Shown here: positions 44,850 through 58,283 of the stretch, in pieces | Layout of the letters: each line of letters opens with the position of its first letter | Numbering within the stretch: position 1 is the stretch's first letter | Assembly: GCF_963676065.1 (NCBI RefSeq) | Contig: NZ_OY780933.1 | Span: forward strand, 3,140,122-3,204,121 | Length of the DNA stretch: 64,000 nucleotides | Direction: 5' to 3' | Source: Maridesulfovibrio sp. | GTDB taxonomy: Bacteria > Desulfobacterota > Desulfovibrionia > Desulfovibrionales > Desulfovibrionaceae | Program-made: the position numbers and the translations under genes | Notes under the pieces: generated by a model | Databases searched by the model: none | What the model was told of the DNA's origin: nothing | What the model saw: only the letters and a program-made list of their open reading frames with translations

Positions 44850-45039
44850 AGGGCAATGGTTTTGAATTTAAGAAGTTTAGCATATCATTACGGAACGTGA
44901 GCAACCGACTTAATATTCATAAATTTCTCAGTCAATAGCCGAATTCCAAAATCACACCGTTGACTTTAGTACTATACCTACTCAAGTGCCGTATACACTC
45001 CTGAGTCATAAAAACAGAACCTATAGCTAAACCATAAAA

Positions 45040-45075
45040 GAAAGGGTTAACTCCAAATAACGAGTTAACCCTTTC
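45040..45075 (-). terminator. Rho-independent terminator after the universal stress gene
   Basis: GAAAGGGTTAACTC / GAGTTAACCCTTTC, 14-base perfect stem, eight-base loop; T-rich on the minus-strand exit side. Confidence 0.8.
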
Positions 45076-45112
45076 TGATATTTAAAGAATCACTTCAGTC
45101 TAAAATATTAAG

Positions 45113-46021
45113 CTACTTAACGGGAGACACAAAACCATCGGGTTTGATTGCAAGAATAGAATTTTCAAGATTGGAGACTATTTTCTCAGCAGTATTGCCT
45201 ACCAGCAAACCGGGAATGCCCGTACGCGCGACACTTCCCATAACAACAATATCCATCTTTTGCTTTGAGGCATATTGGGGAATAACTGTTGCAGCATTGC
45301 CGTGTATTATTTTTCCCTTTAATGCCAACTTTTCACCAAAATCCGCAATAAGGGAATCAAGTTCCTTTTCAGCTTGCTTCTGCTCATACTCTAAATATTG
45401 ATTAGCCTCAGCCTCACTGAATCTAGGGCTGGTTAAAACAGATTCCATGTAGCCGGACCAACATGTAACAACATGTAAATGACCACGGAGAATCTCAATT
45501 AACTTAATACCGTGATCAATAATTTTCTTGTTCAATCTACGGTTTTCTTCAGAAGTGTCAGAGGTGTTGACTGCGGCAAGAATACGCACAGCTCCACGCC
45601 AGAGATCACCCCGATGTATCCAAACGGGACAGGGACATTTTCGCATCAGATGCATTGAGGTACTATCCGGAGTCCCCATAAGTGGTTGGGAAGCTGAGAT
45701 CACAAGATCATATCTTTCCTCATTTACAAGCTTAATCGTCTCTATAAAATCTTTGCCCCATCGAATTTCTTTCTTAATTTTTGATAGGTCAAAACCAATT
45801 TTTACCACTTCTTCAGTAATTTTAGTATCATAACTTTCAACAATAATCTTCTGAAGATCTTTGTGGTGTGAGGAAAAATATTCAGAAACAGAGTTGGAAG
45901 GTTCTTCAAAGACATTCAAAACTGTAAGATTTGCATTTGCACGTTCGCAAAAGGACGCAACATGAGAGATCAGTTGCCCATCAGCCCTTGAGCCTAAATC
46001 TAATAATACATTTTCAAACAT
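45113..46021 (-). CDS. Tandem-domain universal stress protein
   Basis: 302 residues from the ATG at 46021, with GGAG six bases before; an earlier ATG at 46048 has no such site. Two UspA domains (about 1-140 and 150-300): MFENVLLDLGSRADGQ...VISASQPLMGTPDSTSMHLMRKCPCPVWI, then RILAAVNTSDTSEENRRLN...DIVVMGSVARTGIPGLLVGNTAEKI. The second carries the GxxG-type nucleotide motif (MGSVARTGIPGLLVGNTAE). It should be a stress/energy-responsive adenine-nucleotide-binding protein. Downstream of the P-type ATPase gene, 117 bases after it and on the same strand, so possibly the same unit. Confidence 0.9.
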   Translation of the reverse strand: MFENVLLDLGSRADGQLISHVASFCERANANLTVLNVFEEPSNSVSEYFSSHHKDLQKIIVESYDTKITEEVVKIGFDLSKIKKEIRWGKDFIETIKLVNEERYDLVISASQPLMGTPDSTSMHLMRKCPCPVWIHRGDLWRGAVRILAAVNTSDTSEENRRLNKKIIDHGIKLIEILRGHLHVVTCWSGYMESVLTSPRFSEAEANQYLEYEQKQAEKELDSLIADFGEKLALKGKIIHGNAATVIPQYASKQKMDIVVMGSVARTGIPGLLVGNTAEKIVSNLENSILAIKPDGFVSPVK

Positions 46022-46164
46022 AGCTTCTCCAAATAAAAACCTACTCATACTTAATTAAAAGATTTCATTGAGTGCAGTTAATGTCAAACAAAAACTCCAC
46101 TCATTCATTAACTAATTAATATGAATAAGCACTGAATAAATCCCGCTTTGCAGGGGATATAAAT

Positions 46165-48867
46165 TTATACATCCTTTCCCACGAGCTTCTTATCTACTTC
46201 AATAAGTAAATATACGACTATGCCGCATAGCAAAATCTTCACCCAATCCAGAAAATCGATAGGCGCACTTGCAAAAAGGTTATGCATGACAGGTGCATAT
46301 GTGAATATTGCCTGAAGGATCATCATGACACCAAATCCGCCAAGAATCCACGGGTTGGAGGTCAGTCCCAGATCAAAGGGGGAACGGGTAAATGACCGTG
46401 AGTTAAACAAGTAAAAGGCTTCAATTACAACAAAAGCATTAACGGCCATAGTACGAGACTTCTCAAGGGAAGCACCATTATAAAGCTCCCACTCAAATAA
46501 ACCAAAAGCGCATACAAGCAACAGAATACTGACAAAACCAACACGGCGAAGTAGGACATGATCTAGAATAGGACGATCCGGTCGACGGGGGGAACGATCC
46601 ATAATGCCCGGTTCCTTTGGCTCGAAAGCTAGCATCATGCCTAAACAGGCTGCAGTGGTCATGTTAATCCAAAGTATTTGAACCGGAAGTATGGGCAGTG
46701 ACGCACCAAACAGAACAGCCAGCAGGATAACAAGTCCTTCTCCAGCATTTGTAGGAAGCGTCCAGGCTATGAATTTAACCAGGTTTGCAAATACGCCCCG
46801 ACCTTCTTCGACCGCGGCCTCAATGGTGGCGAAATTATCATCGGTCAAGACCATATCGGCGGCCTCCTTGGCCGCATCCGTGCCGCTGATGCCCATGGCA
46901 ATACCAATGTCTGACTGTTTTAAAGCAGGAGCATCATTCACTCCATCACCAGTCATGGCACATATTTCGCCACGTGCTTGAAGAGCCATAACAAGCCTGA
47001 GTTTTTGTTCAGGAGAAACTCTGGCAAAGACCGGGATTTGCCCCACTTTTTCGATAAGATCCGTATCGCTCAATTCTCCGATTTCACTACCTGTCATAAC
47101 AGGACAATCCTGACCGATGGTGCAGTCAGAACCTCGAAGCCCCAGCATCAGCCCAATTGCCTGTGCAGTTAATGCATGGTCACCGGTGATCATCTTCACT
47201 TCCACGCCTGCGTTTTGGCATGCGGCAATAGCAACCTTGGCTTCTTCTCTTGGGGGATCGATCATACCTTGCAATCCAAGGAAATCCATTCCCATACACG
47301 CGTCTTGACGTTCAAGGGCGCTATCGGCAGGCAGTCGCTTCCGCGCCAGAGCGAGAACACGCTGCCCTTTAGCCGCCATTTTCTGTTGAGCCTCGATCAC
47401 GCTTTGCTTATCGAGAGCACCGTTTTCCCCATTGGGAAGCACTTCCTGAAAGCAGCAATTCAGTACCTTCTCTACAGCACCTTTCATATAGGCGACAACA
47501 CCGTCATCCTGCTCATGAAGAGTCACCATATATTGCCATTCTGATTCAAACGGCAATTCATCCACTCGCGGCAGACTCTTAAATTCGTCTTTATAATTGA
47601 GACCGAATTTGGCAGCGGAAACAAGCAGGGCTCCTTCAGTAGGATCACCGACCACAGAAGGACGACCATTTTTATTACTAATCCGGGCATCATTGCACAA
47701 AGCACCGGCGCGGACACATTCCTCTAAGGAGAGGTTTTCCCGGGGCGTAATCCCCTTATCCAATGCAACAATATCGCCTTCGTCACCATAGCCGGTACCG
47801 GAGACTTCATAATATGAGTTCCCGGAAAATATGGTTTGAACAGTCATCTGGTTTTCGGTCAGGGTACCGGTCTTATCCGAACAAATGACTGTGGTTCCGC
47901 CAAGAGTCTCAACTGCGGGAAGCTTTCTAATGATGGCCTTTCGCTGAGCCATTCTTGATACGCCGAGAGCCAGAATAATCGTCACTGCTGCGGGCAGCCC
48001 CTCCGGAATAGCTCCCACAGCTAGGGCCACGGCTGCCATGAATACATCACTCAACGGTTCTGAGCGGGCAAGGCCGATCACGATACTAGTTCCGGCAAGA
48101 CCGAGAATGGCGAGTAGCAGCATATGACTGAAGCGGGTAATCTTGCGAGTCAGGGGTGTTTCGAGTTCGTCTGCAGAGTCGATAAGACCTGATATGCGGC
48201 CAATCTCAGTCATATTGCCCGTTGCCACAACAACTCCGCGCCCCTGTCCTGAACTGACGAGGGTACCGGCGTAAGCCATACAATGCCGTTCAGCCAGCAC
48301 AGCCTCCCCGGCAACAACCTGAGCATTTTTCTCAACAGATACGGATTCACCGGTCAACGTAGACTCGTCATTACGCAGCTCTTTGCTCGAAAAGATACGT
48401 AAGTCTGCCGGAACCTTATCTCCAGAGCGGAGAATCACCATATCCCCCGGCACAAGTTGTGATGCCTCTAGCCGGACGGTCTCTCCGGCTCGGATGGCAA
48501 CGGCCTCGACATTCATAGTCGCTGAAAGTGACTTCAAGGCCTTAACAGCCTTAGACTCCTGAAAAGAACCAACCAGAGCATTAACTATAACCACGCCCAA
48601 AATAACAAAAGAGTCCACCCACTCCCCCAGAAACGCCGTAACACTTCCAGCAGCAAGTAGAATATAGACAAGGGGCTGGTGAAACTGAAGAAGCAGGCGC
48701 TCAAAAGATGTCTTTTGGCGTTTACTTGAAATAATATTCTCTCCGAAATGCTTGATACGCTTTTCTGTCTCGAAAACGTCAAGTCCTTTTTGAGGGTCGA
48801 CTCCCAGCAGAGAGATGGTTTCTTCCTTACTTATATTGTGCCATTTCTTATTCAGCAATGTTTCCAT
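46165..48867 (-). CDS. P-type cation-transporting ATPase (P2-like)
   Basis: 900 residues. N-terminal cation ATPase domain, actuator loop TGES, TM4 AIPEGLPAAVTIILALG, phosphorylation site CSDKTGTLTENQM, hinge TGDGVNDAPALKQSDIGIAMG, and a C-terminal four-helix group. It has the P2 (SERCA/PacL-like) layout. TM5 keeps Asn and Glu (TNAGEGLVI), but the TM6 Asp of Ca pumps is Ala (LWINMTTAACLG), so the transported ion may be Na+, K+ or another cation rather than Ca2+. Followed by a universal stress gene on the same strand. Confidence 0.9.
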   Translation of the reverse strand: METLLNKKWHNISKEETISLLGVDPQKGLDVFETEKRIKHFGENIISSKRQKTSFERLLLQFHQPLVYILLAAGSVTAFLGEWVDSFVILGVVIVNALVGSFQESKAVKALKSLSATMNVEAVAIRAGETVRLEASQLVPGDMVILRSGDKVPADLRIFSSKELRNDESTLTGESVSVEKNAQVVAGEAVLAERHCMAYAGTLVSSGQGRGVVVATGNMTEIGRISGLIDSADELETPLTRKITRFSHMLLLAILGLAGTSIVIGLARSEPLSDVFMAAVALAVGAIPEGLPAAVTIILALGVSRMAQRKAIIRKLPAVETLGGTTVICSDKTGTLTENQMTVQTIFSGNSYYEVSGTGYGDEGDIVALDKGITPRENLSLEECVRAGALCNDARISNKNGRPSVVGDPTEGALLVSAAKFGLNYKDEFKSLPRVDELPFESEWQYMVTLHEQDDGVVAYMKGAVEKVLNCCFQEVLPNGENGALDKQSVIEAQQKMAAKGQRVLALARKRLPADSALERQDACMGMDFLGLQGMIDPPREEAKVAIAACQNAGVEVKMITGDHALTAQAIGLMLGLRGSDCTIGQDCPVMTGSEIGELSDTDLIEKVGQIPVFARVSPEQKLRLVMALQARGEICAMTGDGVNDAPALKQSDIGIAMGISGTDAAKEAADMVLTDDNFATIEAAVEEGRGVFANLVKFIAWTLPTNAGEGLVILLAVLFGASLPILPVQILWINMTTAACLGMMLAFEPKEPGIMDRSPRRPDRPILDHVLLRRVGFVSILLLVCAFGLFEWELYNGASLEKSRTMAVNAFVVIEAFYLFNSRSFTRSPFDLGLTSNPWILGGFGVMMILQAIFTYAPVMHNLFASAPIDFLDWVKILLCGIVVYLLIEVDKKLVGKDV

Positions 48868-49197
48868 AATAACTCCAGAGCGAATGCCTTGTTTTTAAAC
48901 TATTACAGAACATGAAATTTAAATTTAGCTATACTATCAAAAAGCAACTGGTTCAATAAGACATGGCAAAAGACTCGGTTAATTTTTCAAGTATTTGCAA
49001 ACCATGACCTTAAAATAATACACTTACATACATACACGAACTATAACTGGTGTCATTATTTGTGGTTTTTTTGCAAAAAAAGCCACTCGCTTTCTTATCC
49101 ACGTAGCATTTATAGAATAAATGTTGTATCGAAAGGCATAATTCAAAAAGCCCTGCAAATATTTTTGAAAACCCTAAGGTGACAAGGAGTACCCTAA
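48868..49197. other. Divergent intergenic region, P-type ATPase / decarboxylase
   Basis: 330 bases between divergent genes. No gene; AT-rich. The decarboxylase start has a good AAGGAG at about eight bases. I assign no promoter with confidence. Confidence 0.55.
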
Positions 49198-51498
49198 ATG
49201 AAAATTACCAAACACATGTGGCCTGTCTTGATTGTCTCGGGCCAGTTTGAATCCAATACGGATGAAGGTCTTAGGTTACGGGATCTGGAAAATGAACTAG
49301 TCACTGAACAGGAATGCTCAGTCTACCCTTCGTACAGCTATGAAGATGCCGCTGAAATATTTATTTCCCGCGCTGACCTAGGTGCGGTGGTTATAGACTG
49401 GGATATCAGCTACGAACGGGACGATGAAAAAGAACTCCCTGAAAATCTTGTCGATTCGATACGTAAACGCAACAAACATATACCCATATTTCTCCTGACG
49501 GAACGGGTAACCATGCAGGATATCCCCACTTCCGTACTGGGCCAGATCAATGAGTGCCTCTGGAAAACTGCGGAAACACCTGAATTTCTGGCCGGACGCG
49601 TAGAGACCCGTCTGGTTGAATACGTGCGCTCTGTATTTCCGGGATTTTTCGGAGAAATGGTCAAATATTCCGAAGCTTATAAATATGCATGGCATACTCC
49701 CGGACATATGGGAGGAGAGGGATTCCTTAAAAGCCCAGCCGGTGTGGCGATGCATAAATTCTACGGCGAAAATGTATTCCGCTCCGACCTTTCCATCTCA
49801 GTGCCGGAACTCGGTTCTCTCTTGGACCACAGCGGGGTTGTAGGCGACGCGGAAAACAATTCCGCCCGCGTATTCGGAGCAGATCACACCTTCTATGTCC
49901 TCAACGGTACCTCAAACGTCAACCAGATCATATGGCGCAGCCAACTTGTGCGTGACGATATCGCATTCGTAGATAGGAACTGCCATAAGTCTCTCAACTA
50001 CGCCATGGTCATCACCGACGCCTACCCCATATACATGATTCCCAGACGTAACAAACGCGGCATTATCGGCCCCTGCCGCCTTTCTGAATTTTCCAAGGAA
50101 ACAATTCAGTCCAAGGTACGCGACAACAAGCTTATCCCGGAAGAGCTGAAAGATCAGAGTGTGCGCATGTCCGCCCTGACCAACTCCACTTACGACGGGG
50201 TCTGCTACAACGTTATCAACATCAAGAAGCAGCTTCAGAAAAGCGTGGAGAACCTCCATTTTGACGAAGCATGGTACGCATATGCCCGCTTCCATCCTAT
50301 GTATAAGGATCACTTCGGCATGGCAGATGATGACCGCAACGAGCACCACCCACCTATCTTCTGCTCCCACTCCACGCACAAACTGCTGACAGCATTTTCG
50401 CAGGCTTCAATGCTTCATGTCCGTGACGGCAGTGACGTGAAAATAGACCGGGATGAGTTGAACGAATCTTATATGATGCACGGGTCAACATCGCCACAGT
50501 ACAGCATGATCGCCTCTTTGGACGTAGCCACTAAGATGATGGAAGACACAGGCGAAGTACTGATGCACGACACCATGATCGAAGCGGTAAATCTGCGTAA
50601 GAAAGTCGCCATGATCGCCAGTGAGATGAAGGAACAGGACAGCTGGTTCTTTGAAATGTGGCAGCCTGCTCAGGTTCTTGTGGGCAAGGATTATAAAAAA
50701 TTTGAAAATGTTCCCACCGATTATCTCTGCACCCATCAGCATCCGTGGGTATTTTCCTCCAAGGATAACTGGCACGGCTTTGAAGACATCGAGGACGAAT
50801 ACGCCATGCTCGACCCGATCAAACTGACCTTCACAACTCCCGGGCTGCGTGCGGACGGAACAATGGAAGAAGAAGGCATACCGGCATCGATCGTGACCGA
50901 CTACCTGATCAATCACGGCATAGTCTGCGAAAAGACCGACTACTATTCTTTCCTCATGCTCAACTCGATCGGAACCAACAAAGCCAAACAGGGATCGCTA
51001 CTGGCAGGGCTGCTTAAATTCAAGGAAGTCTACGATGCCAACCTGCCGCTTGATATAGTCCTGCCCGAGCTGGTCAAATCCTACCCCGAAACATATTCAG
51101 GTGTCGGCGTTAAAGACCACTGCAACGCCATCCATAATTACTACAAGGAACACAAGCTGCTCGACAAAATGCAGGCCGCTTTCCAGATCATCCCGGAACA
51201 GGCCATGAAGCCTTCCGAAGCCTATCATGCCGTTGTCCGCAAGAATGTGGAATATGTAGAGCTTTCAGAAATGAAAGACCGTATCCCGGCTGTTATGGTT
51301 GTTCCCTACCCTCCGGGTATCCCGGTAATCATGGGCGGAGAAATTCTCAACGACAAAGCCCGGCCCGTTTTCGATTATCTTGCAGCCCGGCAGGATTTTG
51401 AGAACGTATTCCCCGGCTATGAAAGCGATATTCATGGTGTGGAACGCGTTGTACGCGATGGCAAAAAATACTTTAAAACCATGTGTGTAAAGAAATAG
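49198..51498 (+). CDS. Inducible arginine/lysine/ornithine decarboxylase (AdiA-like)
   Basis: 766 residues. An N-terminal wing (CheY-like, about 1-130), the PLP aminotransferase-fold domain with the catalytic Lys395 in HSTHKLLTAFSQASMLH, YMMHGSTSPQYSMIASLD, FDEAWYAYARFHP, and the C-terminal YPPGIPVIMGGE...MCVKK. Size and C-terminus match E. coli AdiA (755) more than CadA (715). It decarboxylates a basic amino acid and consumes a proton. It heads an operon with two antiporters (36 bases to the next gene), the acid-resistance arrangement. Arginine is the favoured substrate because the third gene is AdiC-like; Lys or Orn is possible. Confidence 0.9.
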   Translation: MKITKHMWPVLIVSGQFESNTDEGLRLRDLENELVTEQECSVYPSYSYEDAAEIFISRADLGAVVIDWDISYERDDEKELPENLVDSIRKRNKHIPIFLLTERVTMQDIPTSVLGQINECLWKTAETPEFLAGRVETRLVEYVRSVFPGFFGEMVKYSEAYKYAWHTPGHMGGEGFLKSPAGVAMHKFYGENVFRSDLSISVPELGSLLDHSGVVGDAENNSARVFGADHTFYVLNGTSNVNQIIWRSQLVRDDIAFVDRNCHKSLNYAMVITDAYPIYMIPRRNKRGIIGPCRLSEFSKETIQSKVRDNKLIPEELKDQSVRMSALTNSTYDGVCYNVINIKKQLQKSVENLHFDEAWYAYARFHPMYKDHFGMADDDRNEHHPPIFCSHSTHKLLTAFSQASMLHVRDGSDVKIDRDELNESYMMHGSTSPQYSMIASLDVATKMMEDTGEVLMHDTMIEAVNLRKKVAMIASEMKEQDSWFFEMWQPAQVLVGKDYKKFENVPTDYLCTHQHPWVFSSKDNWHGFEDIEDEYAMLDPIKLTFTTPGLRADGTMEEEGIPASIVTDYLINHGIVCEKTDYYSFLMLNSIGTNKAKQGSLLAGLLKFKEVYDANLPLDIVLPELVKSYPETYSGVGVKDHCNAIHNYYKEHKLLDKMQAAFQIIPEQAMKPSEAYHAVVRKNVEYVELSEMKDRIPAVMVVPYPPGIPVIMGGEILNDKARPVFDYLAARQDFENVFPGYESDIHGVERVVRDGKKYFKTMCVKK

Positions 51499-51534
51499 TT
51501 TGACTGAAATATCACAATTATACCGGAGGGCCGT

Positions 51535-52947
51535 ATGACGGATTCAGGCTCTAAAAATAAATTATCAGTATTTACGCTGATGATGATTAACGTGGCGGCG
51601 ATCCTGTCGTTACGTGCCCTGCCGGGACTCGCGGAATACGGATGGGGATTGCTCTTCTATCTGGCCTTAGGGGCAGTTAGTTTTTTCATCCCCTCCGCCC
51701 TTGTTGCGGCGGAGCTTGCATCCGGCTGGAATGAGGAGGGTGGGGTCTACCTGTGGGTGAAAGAAGCCTTCGGTCCCAAATGGGGCTTCGTAGCCATTTT
51801 CATGCAGTGGGTGGAAAATCTGCCGTGGTTTCCAGCGGTTCTGGCTTTTGCCGCTTCCGCCATCGCCTATACCTTCAACCCGCAGCTTGCAGATAACAAA
51901 TGGTTTATTGTGGGAGTCATCCAGATTTCTTTATGGCTGGCGACCTTCTTGAACTTCCGGGACATGAAATTATCGGCATTCTTCAGTTCTTCCGGGGCTA
52001 TTATTGGAACAATTGTTCCCGGAATCCTGATTATTGTGCTCGGTATCGACCATGTTATGTCCGGCGGCACAGTTCAGATTCCGTTTACTGCCGCGGCCCT
52101 AATGCCTGACATAGAAAACCTGCAGCAACTTATGCTGCTGGCGGCCATGCTTATATCATTTACCGGTATGGAAATGTCCGCGGTGCATGTGAACGAAGTA
52201 CGCAATCCGGCGGTGAATTATCCCAAGGCGATATTTGCAGCAAGCGTCCTGATCATCGGGCTTTCCGCACTGGGATCGCTGGCAATCGCCATGGTTGTCC
52301 CAACTGATGGCGTAAGCCTGAGCGCCGGAGTCTGTCAGGCTTTCGACCGTCTTTTCCAAATCCACAAAATGGAATTCATGACTCCGATCATATGCTTTTT
52401 GATGGCTTACGGGGCCCTGACCATGGTCATAACATGGATGGTCGGTCCGTCTAAAGGCATACGGGAAGTCGCACGGGAAGGGTTTCTGCCGAAAAGCTGG
52501 CAGAAAATCAACAAATTCGGAATTCCCACTAATATTCTGATCATTCAAAGCGGCCTTTCGGCACTGGTATCCTGCGCTATTCTGTTCATGCCCACGGTTT
52601 CGAGCGCGTTTATGCTCATGAGCGCGCTGGCGGTACAATTGTATCTTATTATGTATCTGCTCATGTTCGCGGCAGCCATCAAACTGCGCTACACGAGACC
52701 GGATGTGAAAAGAGGCTATACCATTCCCGGCGGTAAGGTCGGAATCTGGATGGTTTCAGGTCTGGCGATAATAACCTGCATCTTCGTGTTTGTTTTCGGC
52801 TTCATTCCGCCTAAAGCAGTTCTTGATGAAGGAATCCCTGCATCGGCCGGATACATCGGTTTTTTAGTGACGGGAGTTGCAGTCTTCACGTGCGTGCCTC
52901 TTTATTTCTACGGCCGGGCAGTGAAAAAGACACGTAAACATCAATGA
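51535..52947 (+). CDS. APC-family amino-acid antiporter, GadC-like
   Basis: 470 residues, about twelve membrane helices. It starts LSVFTLMMINVAAILSLRALPGLAEYGWGL, the GadC/glutamate:GABA-antiporter style N-terminus, with MEMSAVHVNEVRNPAVNYPKAI and a loop-10 WMVGPSKGIREVAREGFLPK. No long C-plug like E. coli GadC is seen. It exchanges an amino acid against its decarboxylation product across the inner membrane; it may serve glutamate/GABA or a basic pair. No gad decarboxylase gene is in the window. Confidence 0.85.
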   Translation: MTDSGSKNKLSVFTLMMINVAAILSLRALPGLAEYGWGLLFYLALGAVSFFIPSALVAAELASGWNEEGGVYLWVKEAFGPKWGFVAIFMQWVENLPWFPAVLAFAASAIAYTFNPQLADNKWFIVGVIQISLWLATFLNFRDMKLSAFFSSSGAIIGTIVPGILIIVLGIDHVMSGGTVQIPFTAAALMPDIENLQQLMLLAAMLISFTGMEMSAVHVNEVRNPAVNYPKAIFAASVLIIGLSALGSLAIAMVVPTDGVSLSAGVCQAFDRLFQIHKMEFMTPIICFLMAYGALTMVITWMVGPSKGIREVAREGFLPKSWQKINKFGIPTNILIIQSGLSALVSCAILFMPTVSSAFMLMSALAVQLYLIMYLLMFAAAIKLRYTRPDVKRGYTIPGGKVGIWMVSGLAIITCIFVFVFGFIPPKAVLDEGIPASAGYIGFLVTGVAVFTCVPLYFYGRAVKKTRKHQ

Positions 52948-53008
52948 GTACTTAATCTATTCGGTGCGCTTACGAAATTTAAGCACGCCATAGGCATGGA
53001 GGAAAGAT

Positions 53009-54358
53009 ATGTCCGCTGATCACAAAAAGATGGGTGTATTTGCCTGCACATCCGTTGTTGCCGGCAACATGATGGGGTCCGGTATCGCGCTTTTGCCCGC
53101 GAATCTGGCATCAATCGGCAGTATCACCATCATCGGCTGGGCGGTTGCTCTGGTGGGTGCTCTGGCACTGGCATACGTATACTCAAGGCTGGGTATGGAA
53201 GATCCTCAGGAAGGGGGCCCCATTGCCTATTCAGGAGAAGTGGCACCCATTTTGGGTTATCAGTCCGGCCTGCTCTACTACCACGCCAACTGGATCGGGA
53301 ACCTCGCTATCGCCATCACCGGAGTCGATTACCTCTCGGTATTTTTCCCGATACTGCAGGACCCTATTTCATCCGGAATCACCTCCATTGCAATTATCTG
53401 GATCTTCACCGGAATCAACATTCTAGGCGCGGACTGGATCGGTCGGCTGGTTTCCATCGGAGTTATCCTGCTGCTGATCCCCGTCATTATTACCGGAACT
53501 GCCGGATGGATGTTTTTTGATTCTGTTCAGTTCAATGCGAACTGGCTGGCAAAAGGACACACCCCGGATACTGCGGTCCTTGCAGCCATTATTCTATGCA
53601 TCTGGAGTTTTATCGGCGTAGAGAGTGCCGCAGTTAACACGGCGGTTGTAAAAAATCCCAAACGGACTATCCCGATCTCCACCATGATCGGTACTGCGCT
53701 GGCAGGACTTGTTTATATCCTTTCCTGCACCGCTATATCCGGTATGTTTCCGGCGGAAAAAATGGCCGCCTCCGGTGCTCCCTTTTCACTGGCTATGGGC
53801 CATATATGCGCCGCAATGCCATTTTCCGAATATGTACCGAAGCTGGTCTCCGCTGTTACCGCCTTTGCTTGTCTGGCATCTCTGGGATCATGGATGATGC
53901 TGGTTTCGCAGGCAGGAGCAAGAGCAGCCAGTGACGGGACACTGCCCGAAATATTCGGACGCAAAAACAATCATGGCACTCCGGTCATGGGCCTGATCAT
54001 GTCTTCAGTCATGATGAGCATACTGCTGGTTGTGCTCATGTTCTTATCCAAGGGCGGAAACACTCAGTCATTATTCGGCAACATCGCATCCATTGCCGTA
54101 CTCCTGACCCTTCCCCCATATTTTTATTCAGCTTTGAACTTACTGCGCCGTTACGGATTCCGCGCAAAAAAAGCATGGTTGCAGATAGCAGCATCCCTGC
54201 TGGCTTGCGGGTTCTGTCTTGTTGCGCTTTCCGGAGCAGCCAAGGATGCCCTGATAGGCTGCATGATCGTCATGCTCTGCACCTTTATCTTTTATGTAGG
54301 TAAAGACCGGACCGGATTTGAAAATAAGATCAGACAGGAAACAGGTATGAATCAGTAA
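53009..54358 (+). CDS. Arginine/agmatine-type antiporter, AdiC-like
   Basis: 449 residues, twelve membrane helices. SVVAGNMMGSGIALLPANLASIG matches AdiC's substrate loop (GNxMGSG...LLPANLA) closely, with YLSVFFPILQDPI and WSFIGVESAAVNTAVVKNPKR. It should swap external arginine for internal agmatine made by the decarboxylase two genes upstream. PotE/CadB are alternatives, but the AdiC match is better. 61 bases after the GadC-like gene, ended by the terminator at 54385-54431. Confidence 0.9.
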   Translation: MSADHKKMGVFACTSVVAGNMMGSGIALLPANLASIGSITIIGWAVALVGALALAYVYSRLGMEDPQEGGPIAYSGEVAPILGYQSGLLYYHANWIGNLAIAITGVDYLSVFFPILQDPISSGITSIAIIWIFTGINILGADWIGRLVSIGVILLLIPVIITGTAGWMFFDSVQFNANWLAKGHTPDTAVLAAIILCIWSFIGVESAAVNTAVVKNPKRTIPISTMIGTALAGLVYILSCTAISGMFPAEKMAASGAPFSLAMGHICAAMPFSEYVPKLVSAVTAFACLASLGSWMMLVSQAGARAASDGTLPEIFGRKNNHGTPVMGLIMSSVMMSILLVVLMFLSKGGNTQSLFGNIASIAVLLTLPPYFYSALNLLRRYGFRAKKAWLQIAASLLACGFCLVALSGAAKDALIGCMIVMLCTFIFYVGKDRTGFENKIRQETGMNQ

Positions 54359-54384
54359 TCCCTCCTTCTGACAGGCATATTGTC

Positions 54385-54431
54385 AAAGCCGTTTCTGAAA
54401 CTCGTTGATGAGTTTTGGAAACGGCTTTTTT
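54385..54431 (+). terminator. Rho-independent terminator after the antiporter operon
   Basis: AAAGCCGTTTC / GAAACGGCTTT outer stem, inner AAACTC/GAGTTT, then a T-run. Confidence 0.85.
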
Positions 54432-54608
54432 CATAGCTGATAATTTTCCCAGCACAATTTAACAAAATTACGAATTAAATATTTTTTGACAACGACAAAA
54501 ATGTCTGTTTTTATACAAAAAGGAAAAACCCCTTTCTAAGCAGACAGATTTTGTTTATAATAAATACTTTTTTGCAAATTTTGTCTCATTTAATCTAAGG
54601 ATCTCACT

Positions 54609-57992
<3,384 letters not shown>

Positions 57993-58027
57993 TAAATCTA
58001 GTTTTTTACAAGAACTTAAACCAAGAC

Positions 58028-58069
58028 ACCCCTTGCTATTCCGAAAGAATGGCAAGGGGATCTCTTTTC
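58028..58069 (+). terminator. Rho-independent terminator after the Amt-GGDEF-EAL gene
   Basis: CCCCTTGCTATTC / GAATGGCAAGGGG with one G-T wobble and a five-base loop, then TCTCTTTTC. Confidence 0.75.
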
Positions 58070-58148
58070 TGAAAAAACTACAGCCCCCTCCGGCCCCTTC
58101 AGCACACCCACTCAGTCCTGTTATTAAAAAAGACACTCCAATAACGAG

Positions 58149-58175
58149 GAACAAATAGATATTATCTATTTGTTC
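58149..58175. promoter_or_regulatory. Palindrome upstream of the PPC/ECF operon, candidate operator
   Basis: GAACAAATAGATA, one base, TATCTATTTGTTC: 13-base perfect arms, about 110 bases before the PPC start. No T-run, so not a terminator. A binding site for an unseen regulator is likely. Confidence 0.55.
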
Positions 58176-58283
58176 ACACTAAATAGCATGATATGTTTAG
58201 CTGTTAATAACCTAATAAATCAAAGCACATCACTCTTATTTAAATGCTTCACCTTAATAACTTCAACAGCAGACAATAAATAA

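Larger units (their letters stand above)
44739..45112. other. Intergenic region upstream of the DUF2333 gene
   Basis: 374 bases without a gene. It holds a diverged copy of the fic-upstream inverted repeat (44821-44849, with a following GGCAATGG block) and the terminator of the universal stress gene (45040-45075). Confidence 0.65.
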
